DNA from: Moryella indoligenes
GTDB lineage: Bacteria; Bacillota; Clostridia; Lachnospirales; Lachnospiraceae
Length of the DNA stretch: 64,000 nt
Assembly: GCF_030812885.1 (NCBI RefSeq)
Contig: NZ_JAUSTO010000006.1
Span: forward strand, 90,372 to 154,371
Direction of reading: 5' to 3'
Below the pieces are notes generated by a model that worked only from the letters and a program-made list of their open reading frames with translations, did no database searches and was not told the origin of the DNA. Shown here in pieces: positions 33,904 to 42,357 of the stretch. The position numbers were made by a program, and so were the translations under genes. Each line of letters starts with the position of its first letter. Position 1 is the first letter of the stretch.

Positions 33904-35538
33904 ATGAAAACAAATCGACGCTTTCTGAAATCCTTCCTCGGAGGGGCGGTGACAGTCGCAGCCATGAGTATACTGCTCTCTGTGACGGCATTTGCCATGA
34001 ATGTCTCTGTCAGTTTTACAGATCCGAGTGCAGAGGTGGGAGAGGATGTCACGGTATCCATGCATATACTCTCTGACAGCGGTGAGGCGCTGGGCAGTGC
34101 CAATATTATGTTGAATTATGATGCCTCTGTGCTTGAATTTGTGAGTGGAGATAACGCGGAGGGGGGAGCGGGCTCTCTTCATATCAGCGGTCAGGCCACT
34201 ACAGATGCAAAGGAGTGGTATTACGGGCTTCACTTTAAGGCGCTGACCGGTGGCACAGCCAAAATCGAGGTTGCGACTGCGGAAATCTACGACGCAGATG
34301 CCAAGATTGCGACGATCTCGCATCAGGGAAGCTCGGCAGTCACGGTCGGGGCTGCGGCACAGGAGTCGGAGGCTGAAAAGCCGGCTGCGCTGAATGCCCT
34401 CTCGATCAGCCCCGGTACGCTTTCTCCTGTTTTTTCTCCGGAGCAGAGCAGCTACACTGCGGTCGTTGGTGACGAGGTCACGAGAATTGCGGTGAGCGCT
34501 GTTCCTGCGGCGGAGGGGGCGCGCATCACCGTATCAGGAAATGAATCTCTGGAACTGGGTGAGAATACCATCAGCGTGCAGGTGAATTCTGCTGACGGCG
34601 CAGAGCTCGGAAGCTACACGATCACCGTGACGAAGCAGGAGGGAGTGACGCCGGCAGAGAGCGCTGCGGCAGAAAGCTCCGCTCTTACGATAGACGGAAA
34701 GTCCTACGAGATTGCGGACAGCTTTGACACTACGCTGCTTCCTGCGGGGTACACAACCGGAAGCTACAGCTTTAAGGGACGGACAGTGCTTGCCGGAACC
34801 GCGCCGGATAATAAGCTGCATATTATGTATCTGCTGGCCGAGGGCGGAAGCGGAGATCTCTTCCTCTATGATGAGAGCAGCGACAGCTGGGCTCCCTATG
34901 TCGAGGTCGGTATGAGCGCCAGGGCGGTTACGGCAGTTCCGCTCGGTGCGGACGTACAGGTTCCGGAGGAGCTTGTGTCCAGCCGGCTGAATCTGAACGG
35001 CAAGTCTGTGGAGGGCTGGATCGGTGCTCAGGATCAGGGACAGAATTACTGTGTATTCTATGGAATGAACGCGGAGGGAGAGAAGAGCTTCTATCGCTTT
35101 GATCTCTCTGAAAAAACCATACAGCGCTACTTTGACGAGGCTGCGGGGGCGCGCGCGGAGAAGGATGCTGTGTCGGAAGAGCTTCATACGCTTCACAGCT
35201 TATACCGACGCAGGACGATCATGATGTTTGTCATGTTCTTTGTGGCTCTCGCTGCAGTTATTGCTGCATCTGTTCTGGCGCTTCAGAGCAGGCATGGAGA
35301 GAAGCGCTCTGCTGTGCGGAAGGACAGTGTATCAGGAGGTGGAAAAGAGGAGGAGCGCTCCGATTCGGATCATCTGTTCGCAGACAGAGCCAAGGATTCG
35401 GATGAGCAGGAGCCTTTCAGTGAGGAAGCTCTTGAGGAGACCGATTTTACCGAGATATCAGAAAATGAAATAGCTGAGGCGCAGGCGGGACAAAATAGCG
35501 ACTCCGCAGACGATGATTTTCAGGATATAGAGCTCTGA
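33904..35538 (+). CDS. Cohesin-domain, cadherin-like surface protein with C-terminal membrane anchor
   Basis: A 544-residue surface protein. Signal peptide (GAVTVAAMSILLSVTAFA, residues about 15-33); cohesin-type beta domain (about 38-150: SFTDPSAEVGEDVTVSMHI, LNYDASVLEFVSG, YYGLHFKALTGGTAKIEV); cadherin-like beta sandwich (about 160-245, LSISPGTLSPVFSPEQSSYT); a domain of unknown type (about 258-400); a coiled segment; one membrane helix (about 439-463, IMMFVMFFVALAAVIAASVLA); and an acidic cytoplasmic tail. The cohesin fold here need not mean a cellulosome. It follows the glucosaminidase gene, with which it shares the cadherin-like domain type. Confidence 0.8.
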   Translation: MKTNRRFLKSFLGGAVTVAAMSILLSVTAFAMNVSVSFTDPSAEVGEDVTVSMHILSDSGEALGSANIMLNYDASVLEFVSGDNAEGGAGSLHISGQATTDAKEWYYGLHFKALTGGTAKIEVATAEIYDADAKIATISHQGSSAVTVGAAAQESEAEKPAALNALSISPGTLSPVFSPEQSSYTAVVGDEVTRIAVSAVPAAEGARITVSGNESLELGENTISVQVNSADGAELGSYTITVTKQEGVTPAESAAAESSALTIDGKSYEIADSFDTTLLPAGYTTGSYSFKGRTVLAGTAPDNKLHIMYLLAEGGSGDLFLYDESSDSWAPYVEVGMSARAVTAVPLGADVQVPEELVSSRLNLNGKSVEGWIGAQDQGQNYCVFYGMNAEGEKSFYRFDLSEKTIQRYFDEAAGARAEKDAVSEELHTLHSLYRRRTIMMFVMFFVALAAVIAASVLALQSRHGEKRSAVRKDSVSGGGKEEERSDSDHLFADRAKDSDEQEPFSEEALEETDFTEISENEIAEAQAGQNSDSADDDFQDIEL

Positions 35539-35609
35539 GACGGCGCTTCAAAAACGGAGGATTTTATTTGAGGACTGCTGCAGCAATCCAAAAAACTGCA
35601 GACCATCGA

Positions 35610-35643
35610 GGAGGGCGTGCCCGAAAAGCACTGCCCTCCTTTA
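35610..35643 (+). terminator. Terminator of the surface-protein genes
   Basis: GGAGGGC-GTGC pairs with GCAC-T-GCCCTCC (35610-35620 with 35628-35639), seven-base loop, short T run. The stem is strong and the T tract weak. Confidence 0.65.
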
Positions 35644-35728
35644 TGCTACCGGAATACCTTTCAAAATTTGGTATCGGTAAGAATGAAAGGAAAGTCTGCA
35701 CGCTCAAAAAACACAGCGTTTCCTGCAA

Positions 35729-35757
35729 TTGACTGAGCTTCAAAACTGTTATATAAT
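35729..35757 (+). promoter_or_regulatory. Promoter of the GntR-mcsA-mcsB-clpC-radA operon
   Basis: TTGACT (35729-35734), 17-bp spacer, TATAAT (35752-35757), 49 bases before the GntR start. Confidence 0.85.
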
Positions 35758-35766
35758 CCCTATAAC
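35748..35766 (+). promoter_or_regulatory. Inverted repeat over the -10 box, probable GntR operator
   Basis: GTTATA-N7-TATAAC (35748-35753 and 35761-35766), perfectly symmetrical and covering the -10 hexamer and the region just downstream. It has the form of a repressor site and no resemblance to the CtsR heptad repeat (GGTCAAA). Autoregulation by the GntR product is inferred. Confidence 0.55.
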
Positions 35767-35805
35767 AAATGCAAGGCGGCGTTTGGCTGAGAAAAGAGGT
35801 AGGAT

Positions 35806-36204
35806 ATGAAGATTTATATTGATTTTAACAGCGATCAGGCCTTTTACATCCAGCTGATGAACCAGATCATACTGGGCATCGCCATGGAACAGCTGCATGA
35901 GGGAGACAGTCTCCCTTCCGTACGACAGATGGCGGACGCTGTGGGTATTAATATGCATACAGTCAATAAGGCCTACACGATACTGCGCCAGGAGGGATTT
36001 ATCAAGCTGGATCGCAGAAAGGGCGCCATCATCAGCATTGATATGGACAAAATACGTGTACTGCAGGAGATGAAACAGGAGCTTTCTGTAGTTCTGGCAC
36101 GCGGTATCTGCAACGGTGTGGAACGTGATGACGCTCACCAGCTGGTGGATGAGCTCTATGACGCATTTATGAATTGTGAAGCGGAGGAGCAGGATGCTTT
36201 GTGA
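35806..36204 (+). CDS. GntR family transcriptional regulator (YtrA-like, short form) heading the Clp operon
   Basis: A 132-residue regulator with an N-terminal winged helix-turn-helix (LPSVRQMADAVGINMHTVNK and QEGFIKLDRRKGAIISI) and a short C-terminal helical dimerisation segment, as in the YtrA subfamily. It occupies the slot held by ctsR in Bacillus operons (ctsR-mcsA-mcsB-clpC), and its last 11 bases overlap mcsA. A symmetric site covers its promoter. Binding to heat- or arginine-phosphorylation signals is conjecture; no CtsR sequence is present here. Confidence 0.88.
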   Translation: MKIYIDFNSDQAFYIQLMNQIILGIAMEQLHEGDSLPSVRQMADAVGINMHTVNKAYTILRQEGFIKLDRRKGAIISIDMDKIRVLQEMKQELSVVLARGICNGVERDDAHQLVDELYDAFMNCEAEEQDAL

Positions 36205-36940
36205 GAAATGTAAGATCAGAGAAGCAACCATTCAGTATACAGAGATCGTCAATGGTGTAAAGCGGGAGCACAGCTTCTGCGCGCAGTGTGCGCAGGAGAC
36301 CAATCTGGGGCAGATTTCTGCTCTTTTTGAGGGAGAGTTCCCTTTCTCCAGAATTCTTTCTGCTCTTCTGGGAGAGGATGGACAAGTGGAGGACGGCGAC
36401 TATGCACGTATCAGTTGCCCGCGCTGCGGAACCAGTTATCAGGAGTTTGTAAAGAACTCCCGCTTTGGATGTCCGGATTGCTACGAGCTGTTCGATATTC
36501 TGATCCGGGACAGCATAAAACAGCTGCAGGGCAGCGAGCAGCATAAAGGTAAGCATCCGAAATATGGACTCAAAATACTGCCTGCGAGCCTGACCCGCGA
36601 GTTGCCCGGTATTATGAAGCAGAGTGAGGAGGAGAAGACCATACCCGGAGACAGGGGAGATGTTCAGGCTGTGCAGAACGAAAGCAGTGAGAAGCAGCTC
36701 CATGAAGTGACAGAGACGGACGGGCAGTTAAATGATGGTGTTTCCTTAAGTGCAGTTCCGGACAGAGCCAATGAGAATGGCCTTGGAGCTTCCACCTTGT
36801 CAAAGCAGGACAGAAAACAGGGAGAGCTCAGGGAGCTCCGGAAGAAGCTCTCTCATTCCGTGGCGGAGGAGGATTACGCTGCCGCTGCAAAATACAGGGA
36901 CATGATACGGGCGCTTCAGAAGGAGGGGACGGATGCTTAA
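36194..36940 (+). CDS. mcsA: McsA-like zinc-finger protein with UVR motif
   Basis: A 248-residue protein. Two CXXC pairs near the N-terminus (MLCEKCKIRE and FCAQCAQE) and two more around residues 77-100 (CPRCGTSY and FGCPDCYELF) bind zinc. A long, low-complexity middle follows (residues about 135-210), and the C-terminal UVR-type motif (EDYAAAAKYRDMIRALQ) ends the protein. McsA activates the arginine kinase McsB and helps deliver clients to ClpC. The linker makes it longer than the roughly 180-residue Bacillus McsA. Start at ATG 36194 gives an 11-base overlap with the GntR gene, with GGAGG just upstream; the 3' end overlaps mcsB by 8 bases. Confidence 0.9.
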   Translation: MLCEKCKIREATIQYTEIVNGVKREHSFCAQCAQETNLGQISALFEGEFPFSRILSALLGEDGQVEDGDYARISCPRCGTSYQEFVKNSRFGCPDCYELFDILIRDSIKQLQGSEQHKGKHPKYGLKILPASLTRELPGIMKQSEEEKTIPGDRGDVQAVQNESSEKQLHEVTETDGQLNDGVSLSAVPDRANENGLGASTLSKQDRKQGELRELRKKLSHSVAEEDYAAAAKYRDMIRALQKEGTDA

Positions 36941-37976
36941 GTGGTATGAGCAGGTTAAGACAAGTCCTGGAAACAATTATATTTCCAGCAGAATACGTCT
37001 CACCCGGAGCTGGAGCGAGTATAAATTTCCGCATTGCCTCAGAACGGAGGAGGCCTATGCACTGATCGAGCGCATGAACAGTGCACTCTCGGAATTTCCA
37101 AGGCAGACGGGGGAGAACATGAGCTCCATGCTGCTCTCTGAGATCCCGGAGGTGAGCCGCATGGCAATGCGGGAGCGCCGTATATTCAATGCCGGGATCA
37201 CGGACAGAAAGACGCCGGTCGGCGTGATGTTCTCTGAGTCGGAGTCCATCTCTCTCGTTCTGAATGGCGATGATCATCTGCGCCTACAGCTGCTCTCACC
37301 GAATTTTCATCTGTATGATCTCTGGGAGCGGGCTAATCGGCTTGATGATTATATGAACGAACATTTTTCTTATGCCTTCGATGAGCGCTATGGCTATCTG
37401 AGTTCATTTCCCACCAATGTCGGGACGGGAATGCGCGCGAACGTTGTGGTGCACCTCCCCGCACTGTCGACAGGACGGCAGTTCCCAAGCCTTCTGGAAT
37501 CCATGACGCAGTTTGGGGTCACAATACGCGGTGTATACGGAAATGGCAAGGAAAATTACGGTGCGCTCTATGATATCTCCAATTCGAAGACGCTGGGACT
37601 CAGCGAGCGGGAGATACTGGATCTGGTCTCAAAGGTGGTGTCTCAGCTGAACAGCGAAGAGAATCAGGTTCGGAAGAAATCTCTGGAGAGCCATCGACTG
37701 GAGCGTCTGGATGAGGTGTACAAGTCCTATGGGCTTTTGAAATACGCGCGAAAGCTGAGTATACGCGATGCGCTGCGCTACCTCTCACAGGTGATGGCAG
37801 GTCTCTCTGACGGTCTTATAAAAACCAGCGTGCCGTGCAGCATTTACCGCCTCTATTTCGGCGTTCAGCCCTCTAATTTGATCGCCGGGGCGAAGGGACC
37901 TGTTGACAGAGAGAAGATCGATTCGATACGGGCAGACTACATAAGAAGAGAGCTTCCGGAACTCACGGAGAGCTGA
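36933..37976 (+). CDS. mcsB: Protein-arginine kinase McsB
   Basis: A 347-residue ATP:guanido phosphotransferase-like kinase. Motifs: SSRIRLTRSW at the start of the kinase domain, the nucleotide-binding arginines in FNAGITDR-type context, EDHLRLQ replaced as GDDHLRLQLLS, SFPTNVGTGMRANVVVHLPA (signature), and IRGVYGNGKENYGALYDISN. It phosphorylates arginine on damaged or regulatory proteins, marking them for ClpC-ClpP. Overlap with mcsA and 13 bp to clpC show one operon. Confidence 0.95.
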   Translation: MLKWYEQVKTSPGNNYISSRIRLTRSWSEYKFPHCLRTEEAYALIERMNSALSEFPRQTGENMSSMLLSEIPEVSRMAMRERRIFNAGITDRKTPVGVMFSESESISLVLNGDDHLRLQLLSPNFHLYDLWERANRLDDYMNEHFSYAFDERYGYLSSFPTNVGTGMRANVVVHLPALSTGRQFPSLLESMTQFGVTIRGVYGNGKENYGALYDISNSKTLGLSEREILDLVSKVVSQLNSEENQVRKKSLESHRLERLDEVYKSYGLLKYARKLSIRDALRYLSQVMAGLSDGLIKTSVPCSIYRLYFGVQPSNLIAGAKGPVDREKIDSIRADYIRRELPELTES

Positions 37977-37989
37977 AAGGAGTACATTT

Positions 37990-40539
37990 ATGGCAGATTA
38001 TTTTACCGAGCAGGCGCGGGAGGCAGTGAATCTCGCATATCAGGCCGCCCGGGAGAGCTATAACAACTATATCGGAACGGAGCACCTGCTGCTGGGACTG
38101 GTGCGTCAGGGCAGCGGTGTCGCTGCGCGTGTTCTGGAGGAAAATGAAGTCACGGAGCCGAAGATCCTTGAACTGATGGATCAGCTGATTTCCTCCGGCG
38201 GCAATGTCAAAGTGCAGGATGAGCCGCAGTATACGCCCATGGCCCGGCGTGTGATCGAGAACAGTCACGCGGAGGCGGAGCGTTATCACGCGCCGCAGAT
38301 CGGGACAGAGCATCTGCTTATCGCCATACTCCGGGAGAAGAATTGCATCGCCAGTAAGCTCCTCTACACGATGGGCGTAAACGTGCAGAAAATATATGTG
38401 GATATGCTCGGCGCGATGGGAGAGGAAGGTGCGTCACAGGGAGAGACAGCAGGCGCGCAGCATCAGGACAATATGCCGGAGACTCCTACCCTGGATCAGT
38501 ACTCAAGAGATCTCACCGCACTTGCGCGTGCAGGAAGGCTGGATCCGGTCATTGGAAGAAGCATGGAGATGCAGCGCGTCATGCAGATCCTGAGCCGGAG
38601 GACAAAGAACAATCCCTGTCTCATCGGTGAGCCGGGTGTCGGAAAGACAGCGGTCGCAGAAGGGCTTGCGCAGATGATCGTCGCGGGGGAGGTTCCTGAG
38701 ACAATAGAAGGAAAGCGGCTGGTTACGCTGGATCTTTCCGGCATGATCGCGGGTTCCAAGTACCGCGGCGAGTTTGAAGAGCGCATCAAGAAAGTATTGC
38801 AGGAGGTCATGCAGGCGGGCAATATTCTCCTTTTCATTGATGAGCTGCATACGATTATAGGCGCAGGCTCTGCGGAGGGCGCCATGGACGCGAGCAATAT
38901 TCTGAAGCCCTCTCTGGCGCGCGGAGAGCTGCAGCTCATCGGAGCCACAACCATAGAGGAGTACAGGAAATATATCGAGAAGGACGCTGCTCTGGAGCGT
39001 CGCTTTCAGCCGATCACGGTTGAGGAGCCAACGGAGGAGGAATCTGTAGAGATACTCACGGGACTTCGCCCGCGCTACGAGCAGCATCATAAGGTGCGTA
39101 TTACAGATGCGGCACTGAAGGCTGCAGTGCAGCTCTCTGTCCGCTATATCAGCGATCGCTTTCTTCCGGACAAGGCAATTGATCTCATAGATGAGGCTGC
39201 CTCCAGAACCCGTCTCGAGGGCTACATTGAGCCGCCGGAGATACGGGCTCTCACGGCTGATATTGAGAAGCTGGAAAAACAGAAGCTGGATGCGGTGAAG
39301 GCAGAGGAGTTTGAGCGCGCCGGAGATATTAAGAAAAAGCAGGAAAAGAAGCAGCTGAAGATTGAAAAGATCCGGGAGAAGTGGCAGAAGGAAAAAGCAG
39401 AGAGAAAGCTTGTCGTAGACGAAGCGGAAATCGCGGACGTTGTCTCGGCCTGGACCAAAATTCCGGTACAGAAGCTCACGGAGGAGGAAAATGAGCGCCT
39501 GAAAAAGCTGGAAGCTGTGCTGCATGAAAGGGTGGTCGGTCAGGAGGAGGCCGTCAGCGCTATTGCAAGGGCTATCCGGAGAGGCCGGGTCGGACTCAAG
39601 GATCCGCGGCGACCCATCGGTTCCTTTCTCTTTCTGGGGCCTACGGGTGTCGGAAAGACAGAGCTCTCAAAGGCGCTCGCGGAGGCGCTCTTTGGCACGG
39701 AGCAGGCGCTGATTCGTGTGGATATGAGCGAGTACATGGAGAAGCACAGTGTCTCCAAGATGGTTGGCTCTCCACCCGGCTATGTCGGCTATGAGGAGGG
39801 GGGACAGCTCTCCGAGAAAGTGAGAAGAAATCCTTATTCTGTGATACTTTTTGATGAGATTGAGAAGGCACATCCAGATGTCTTCAATGTACTGCTTCAG
39901 GTGCTGGATGACGGGCACATCACGGATTCACAGGGACGAAGGATTGATTTTAAAAACACTGTGATTATCATGACAAGCAATGCCGGAGCGTCCAGAATTA
40001 TTGCGCCAAAGGTATTGGGCTTTTCGGCACACGAGAGCGCCGAGACCGACTATCGCAAGATGAAGGACGGAGTGCTGGAAGAGCTGCGCCGCATCTTTAA
40101 GCCGGAGTTTCTGAACCGTATTGACGAGACGATCGTCTTCCATCAGCTGAATCGCGAGAACATGAAGCAGATCGTGGAGATTCTTCTGAATGCGATCGGA
40201 AAGCGCACGGAGGAGCAGATGGCGCTGAGCCTCTCCTTTGATGAAGCGGCAAAGGAATTCCTGATTGATAAGGGGTATGATCCGAAATACGGAGCGCGGC
40301 CACTGAAGCGCGCCATTCAGAATGAGCTGGAGGACAAGCTTGCGGAGGCGGTGCTGGACGGTCGCATCCGTGAGGGAGACAGCGTGCTTGTCAGCTGCCC
40401 GGAGCGGGAGAAGCCGGAGGAGCGCGCGCTGGAGTTTATTAAAAAAGCCGCCGCAAGGCGTACAGCCGTCAGAAGAAAGAGAGCTTCAGCACACACGGAA
40501 AAGGCCGGCAGTATTACAGCTGGAACGAAGCAGTCATGA
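37990..40539 (+). CDS. clpC: ATP-dependent Clp protease ATP-binding subunit ClpC
   Basis: An 849-residue Hsp100 unfoldase of usual length for ClpC. The N-domain repeat pair (ARESYNNYIGTEHLLLGLVR and YHAPQIGTEHLLIAILRE) binds adaptors. The first AAA+ module has Walker A GEPGVGKTAVAEGLA and Walker B LLFIDELHT; a UVR-containing middle domain (KAEEFERAGDIKKKQE) follows; the second AAA+ module has GPTGVGKTELSKALAEALFG and ILFDEIEKAHP. ClpC feeds ClpP with McsB-marked substrates. Its last four bases overlap radA (ATGA). Confidence 0.98.
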   Translation: MADYFTEQAREAVNLAYQAARESYNNYIGTEHLLLGLVRQGSGVAARVLEENEVTEPKILELMDQLISSGGNVKVQDEPQYTPMARRVIENSHAEAERYHAPQIGTEHLLIAILREKNCIASKLLYTMGVNVQKIYVDMLGAMGEEGASQGETAGAQHQDNMPETPTLDQYSRDLTALARAGRLDPVIGRSMEMQRVMQILSRRTKNNPCLIGEPGVGKTAVAEGLAQMIVAGEVPETIEGKRLVTLDLSGMIAGSKYRGEFEERIKKVLQEVMQAGNILLFIDELHTIIGAGSAEGAMDASNILKPSLARGELQLIGATTIEEYRKYIEKDAALERRFQPITVEEPTEEESVEILTGLRPRYEQHHKVRITDAALKAAVQLSVRYISDRFLPDKAIDLIDEAASRTRLEGYIEPPEIRALTADIEKLEKQKLDAVKAEEFERAGDIKKKQEKKQLKIEKIREKWQKEKAERKLVVDEAEIADVVSAWTKIPVQKLTEEENERLKKLEAVLHERVVGQEEAVSAIARAIRRGRVGLKDPRRPIGSFLFLGPTGVGKTELSKALAEALFGTEQALIRVDMSEYMEKHSVSKMVGSPPGYVGYEEGGQLSEKVRRNPYSVILFDEIEKAHPDVFNVLLQVLDDGHITDSQGRRIDFKNTVIIMTSNAGASRIIAPKVLGFSAHESAETDYRKMKDGVLEELRRIFKPEFLNRIDETIVFHQLNRENMKQIVEILLNAIGKRTEEQMALSLSFDEAAKEFLIDKGYDPKYGARPLKRAIQNELEDKLAEAVLDGRIREGDSVLVSCPEREKPEERALEFIKKAAARRTAVRRKRASAHTEKAGSITAGTKQS

Positions 40540-41927
40540 AGCGGACAACAGGTTTTTTCTGCAGTGAGTGTGGCTTTGAATCCGCAAAGTGGGTCGGGCA
40601 GTGCCCGGCCTGCCATGCGTGGAATACGATGGTAGAGGAGCCTGTCGCGGCGAGATCTGCACGCGGACTCAGCGGAGCAAGTCAGGGGCGGGATGCCGTG
40701 CGGGGAGGAATGCAGCTTGCTGTGCGTCCGGTATTGCTCTCAGAAATTGATGCTGCAGGAGAGGAGCGCTTTGGGACAGGCTATGCAGAGTTGGACCGCG
40801 TGCTCGGCGGCGGTACAGTTGCGGGCTCCATGGTGCTGGTGGGCGGTGATCCTGGCATAGGAAAGTCTACGATACTGCTGCAGGTCTGCCGGAATTTCGC
40901 GGCAGTCGGGAAAAAGGTGCTCTATATCTCCGGTGAGGAGTCGCTGAAGCAGATTCGTCTCAGAGCGAACCGCATCGGGAGTGTACAGGGCGAGCTTCTC
41001 TTTCTCAGTGAGACCAATCTGAACCTGATTCGAGGGAGCATAGAGGAGCTGCGGCCGGATATTGTAGTGATTGATTCTATTCAGACTATGTACTGTGAGG
41101 AGATTTCTGCCGCTCCGGGTTCTGTGAGCCAGGTGCGTGAGTCTACGAATATACTGATGCAGATCGCAAAGGGCGGCGGTATTGCAGTTTTTATCATTGG
41201 ACATGTGACCAAGGAAGGGCAGGTGGCCGGGCCGCGTGTGCTGGAGCATATGGTGGATACTGTGCTCTATTTTGAGGGCGAGAAGCACGCTTCTTATCGC
41301 ATCCTCCGTGCAGTAAAGAATCGCTTTGGCTCAACCAATGAGATCGGCGTGTTTGAAATGACGGAGACCGGCCTCCGTGAGGTTCAAAACCCTTCTGAAT
41401 ATATGCTGGACGGGAGGCCTGTCGGTGCAAGCGGAGCAGTGGTCGCATGCTCCATGGAGGGCTCGCGCCCTCTGCTTCTTGAGGTACAGGCACTGGTAGC
41501 GGAGACGGCTTTTGGTATGCCGCGGCGCACCGCGGCCGGCTTTGATTATAATCGCATCAATCTTTTGATGGCGGTGCTTGAGAAGCGCTGTCATCTTCCG
41601 ATGTCGCGTCTGGACGCGTATGTCAATGCAGCGGGTGGAATACGCATGAATGAGCCTGCGATGGACCTTGCAGTTATGATGGCGCTGGTCTCCTCCTATC
41701 GGGATATTCCGGTGGAGGAACACACAGTACTGTTCGGAGAGGTTGGGCTCTCTGGAGAGGTCCGCTCAGTCTCCATGGCAGAACAGCGCGTCAGAGAGGC
41801 TGCAAAGCTCGGTTTTCAGCTCTGTATACTCCCGAAGTCCTGTCTGAAGAAACTAAAACAGCCGGATGCAATACGCTGTATTGGGGTCTCAACGGTAGCA
41901 GAAGCGATAGAACTTCTGTTTCACTAA
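40536..41927 (+). CDS. radA: DNA repair protein RadA
   Basis: A 463-residue RecA-like protein. A C4 zinc finger (CSECGFESAKWVGQCPACHAW) opens it; Walker A is GGDPGIGKSTILLQ, the RadA signature KNRFGSTNEIGVFEM is present, and the C-terminal Lon-protease-like domain follows (LDAYVNAAGGIRMNEPAMDL). RadA extends and resolves recombination intermediates with branch migration activity. Start ATG 40536 overlaps the clpC stop. This is the usual Firmicutes clpC-radA order. Confidence 0.97.
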   Translation: MKRTTGFFCSECGFESAKWVGQCPACHAWNTMVEEPVAARSARGLSGASQGRDAVRGGMQLAVRPVLLSEIDAAGEERFGTGYAELDRVLGGGTVAGSMVLVGGDPGIGKSTILLQVCRNFAAVGKKVLYISGEESLKQIRLRANRIGSVQGELLFLSETNLNLIRGSIEELRPDIVVIDSIQTMYCEEISAAPGSVSQVRESTNILMQIAKGGGIAVFIIGHVTKEGQVAGPRVLEHMVDTVLYFEGEKHASYRILRAVKNRFGSTNEIGVFEMTETGLREVQNPSEYMLDGRPVGASGAVVACSMEGSRPLLLEVQALVAETAFGMPRRTAAGFDYNRINLLMAVLEKRCHLPMSRLDAYVNAAGGIRMNEPAMDLAVMMALVSSYRDIPVEEHTVLFGEVGLSGEVRSVSMAEQRVREAAKLGFQLCILPKSCLKKLKQPDAIRCIGVSTVAEAIELLFH

Positions 41928-41979
41928 AGACAGATCGAAAATTCAGGAGGGCAGTGTCACTGTTTTGCAAAGATTTTCC

Positions 41980-42008
41980 TTGACAGTAAGACAGCTTAAT
42001 GGTATATT
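41980..42008 (+). promoter_or_regulatory. Promoter of tRNA-Trp
   Basis: TTGACA (41980-41985), 17-bp spacer, TATATT (42003-42008). Between it and the tRNA lies CGTGG-CTGACAGCTGTCAT-CCACG (42015-42038), a self-complementary leader segment. Confidence 0.8.
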
Positions 42009-42041
42009 AACTCGCGTGGCTGACAGCTGTCATCCACGTAC

Positions 42042-42112
42042 AGAGGAATAGTTCAGTGGTAGAACGTTGGTCTCCAAAACCGAAGACGGGAGTTCGAGCC
42101 TCTCTTCCTCTG
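42042..42112 (+). tRNA. trnW: tRNA-Trp (anticodon CCA)
   Basis: A complete 71-nt cloverleaf: acceptor stem AGAGGAA/TTCCTCT with discriminator G, D stem GTTC/GAAC, anticodon stem TTGGT/ACCGA enclosing the loop CTCCAAA with anticodon CCA at 42074-42076, and a T loop with GTTCGAG. The 3' CCA is not encoded. It is a single tRNA with its own promoter and terminator. Confidence 0.95.
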
Positions 42113-42117
42113 CGTGA

Positions 42118-42145
42118 GCCTGAATTGTAAAGATTCAGGCTTTTT
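42118..42145 (+). terminator. Intrinsic terminator of tRNA-Trp
   Basis: GCCTGAAT (42118-42125) and ATTCAGGC (42133-42140) with a seven-base loop, followed by five T residues. Confidence 0.9.
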
Positions 42146-42261
42146 GATTGATTAAATCAAAATTTTCTGCCAATTAAAAACTTTTATAGGATTTGCTTAT
42201 TTCCTTTTTGAAGAGAATGTTGCTAAAATATTAAAAAAATATTAAAAAGCAAGCAAAATTC

Positions 42262-42290
42262 TTGCAATTGCGAAAAGGCTCTGACATACT
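42262..42290 (+). promoter_or_regulatory. Probable promoter of the lysozyme-like gene
   Basis: TTGCAA (42262-42267), 17-bp spacer, CATACT (42285-42290). The transcript would begin near 42297 and carry the perfect hairpin GAATCCGCTG/CAGCGGATTC (42311-42320 with 42324-42333) close to its 5' end. Bases 42146-42260 are AT-rich and otherwise show nothing. Confidence 0.5.
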
Positions 42291-42357
42291 GTGTGACGAC
42301 TACAGATTATGAATCCGCTGAAACAGCGGATTCCTTCAGTTTCAGGGGAGTAACATC

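Noticed and set aside
42015..42038. Palindrome before tRNA-Trp as a regulator binding site
   Set aside because: It is transcribed between the promoter and the tRNA and more simply forms a 5'-leader hairpin removed during tRNA processing.
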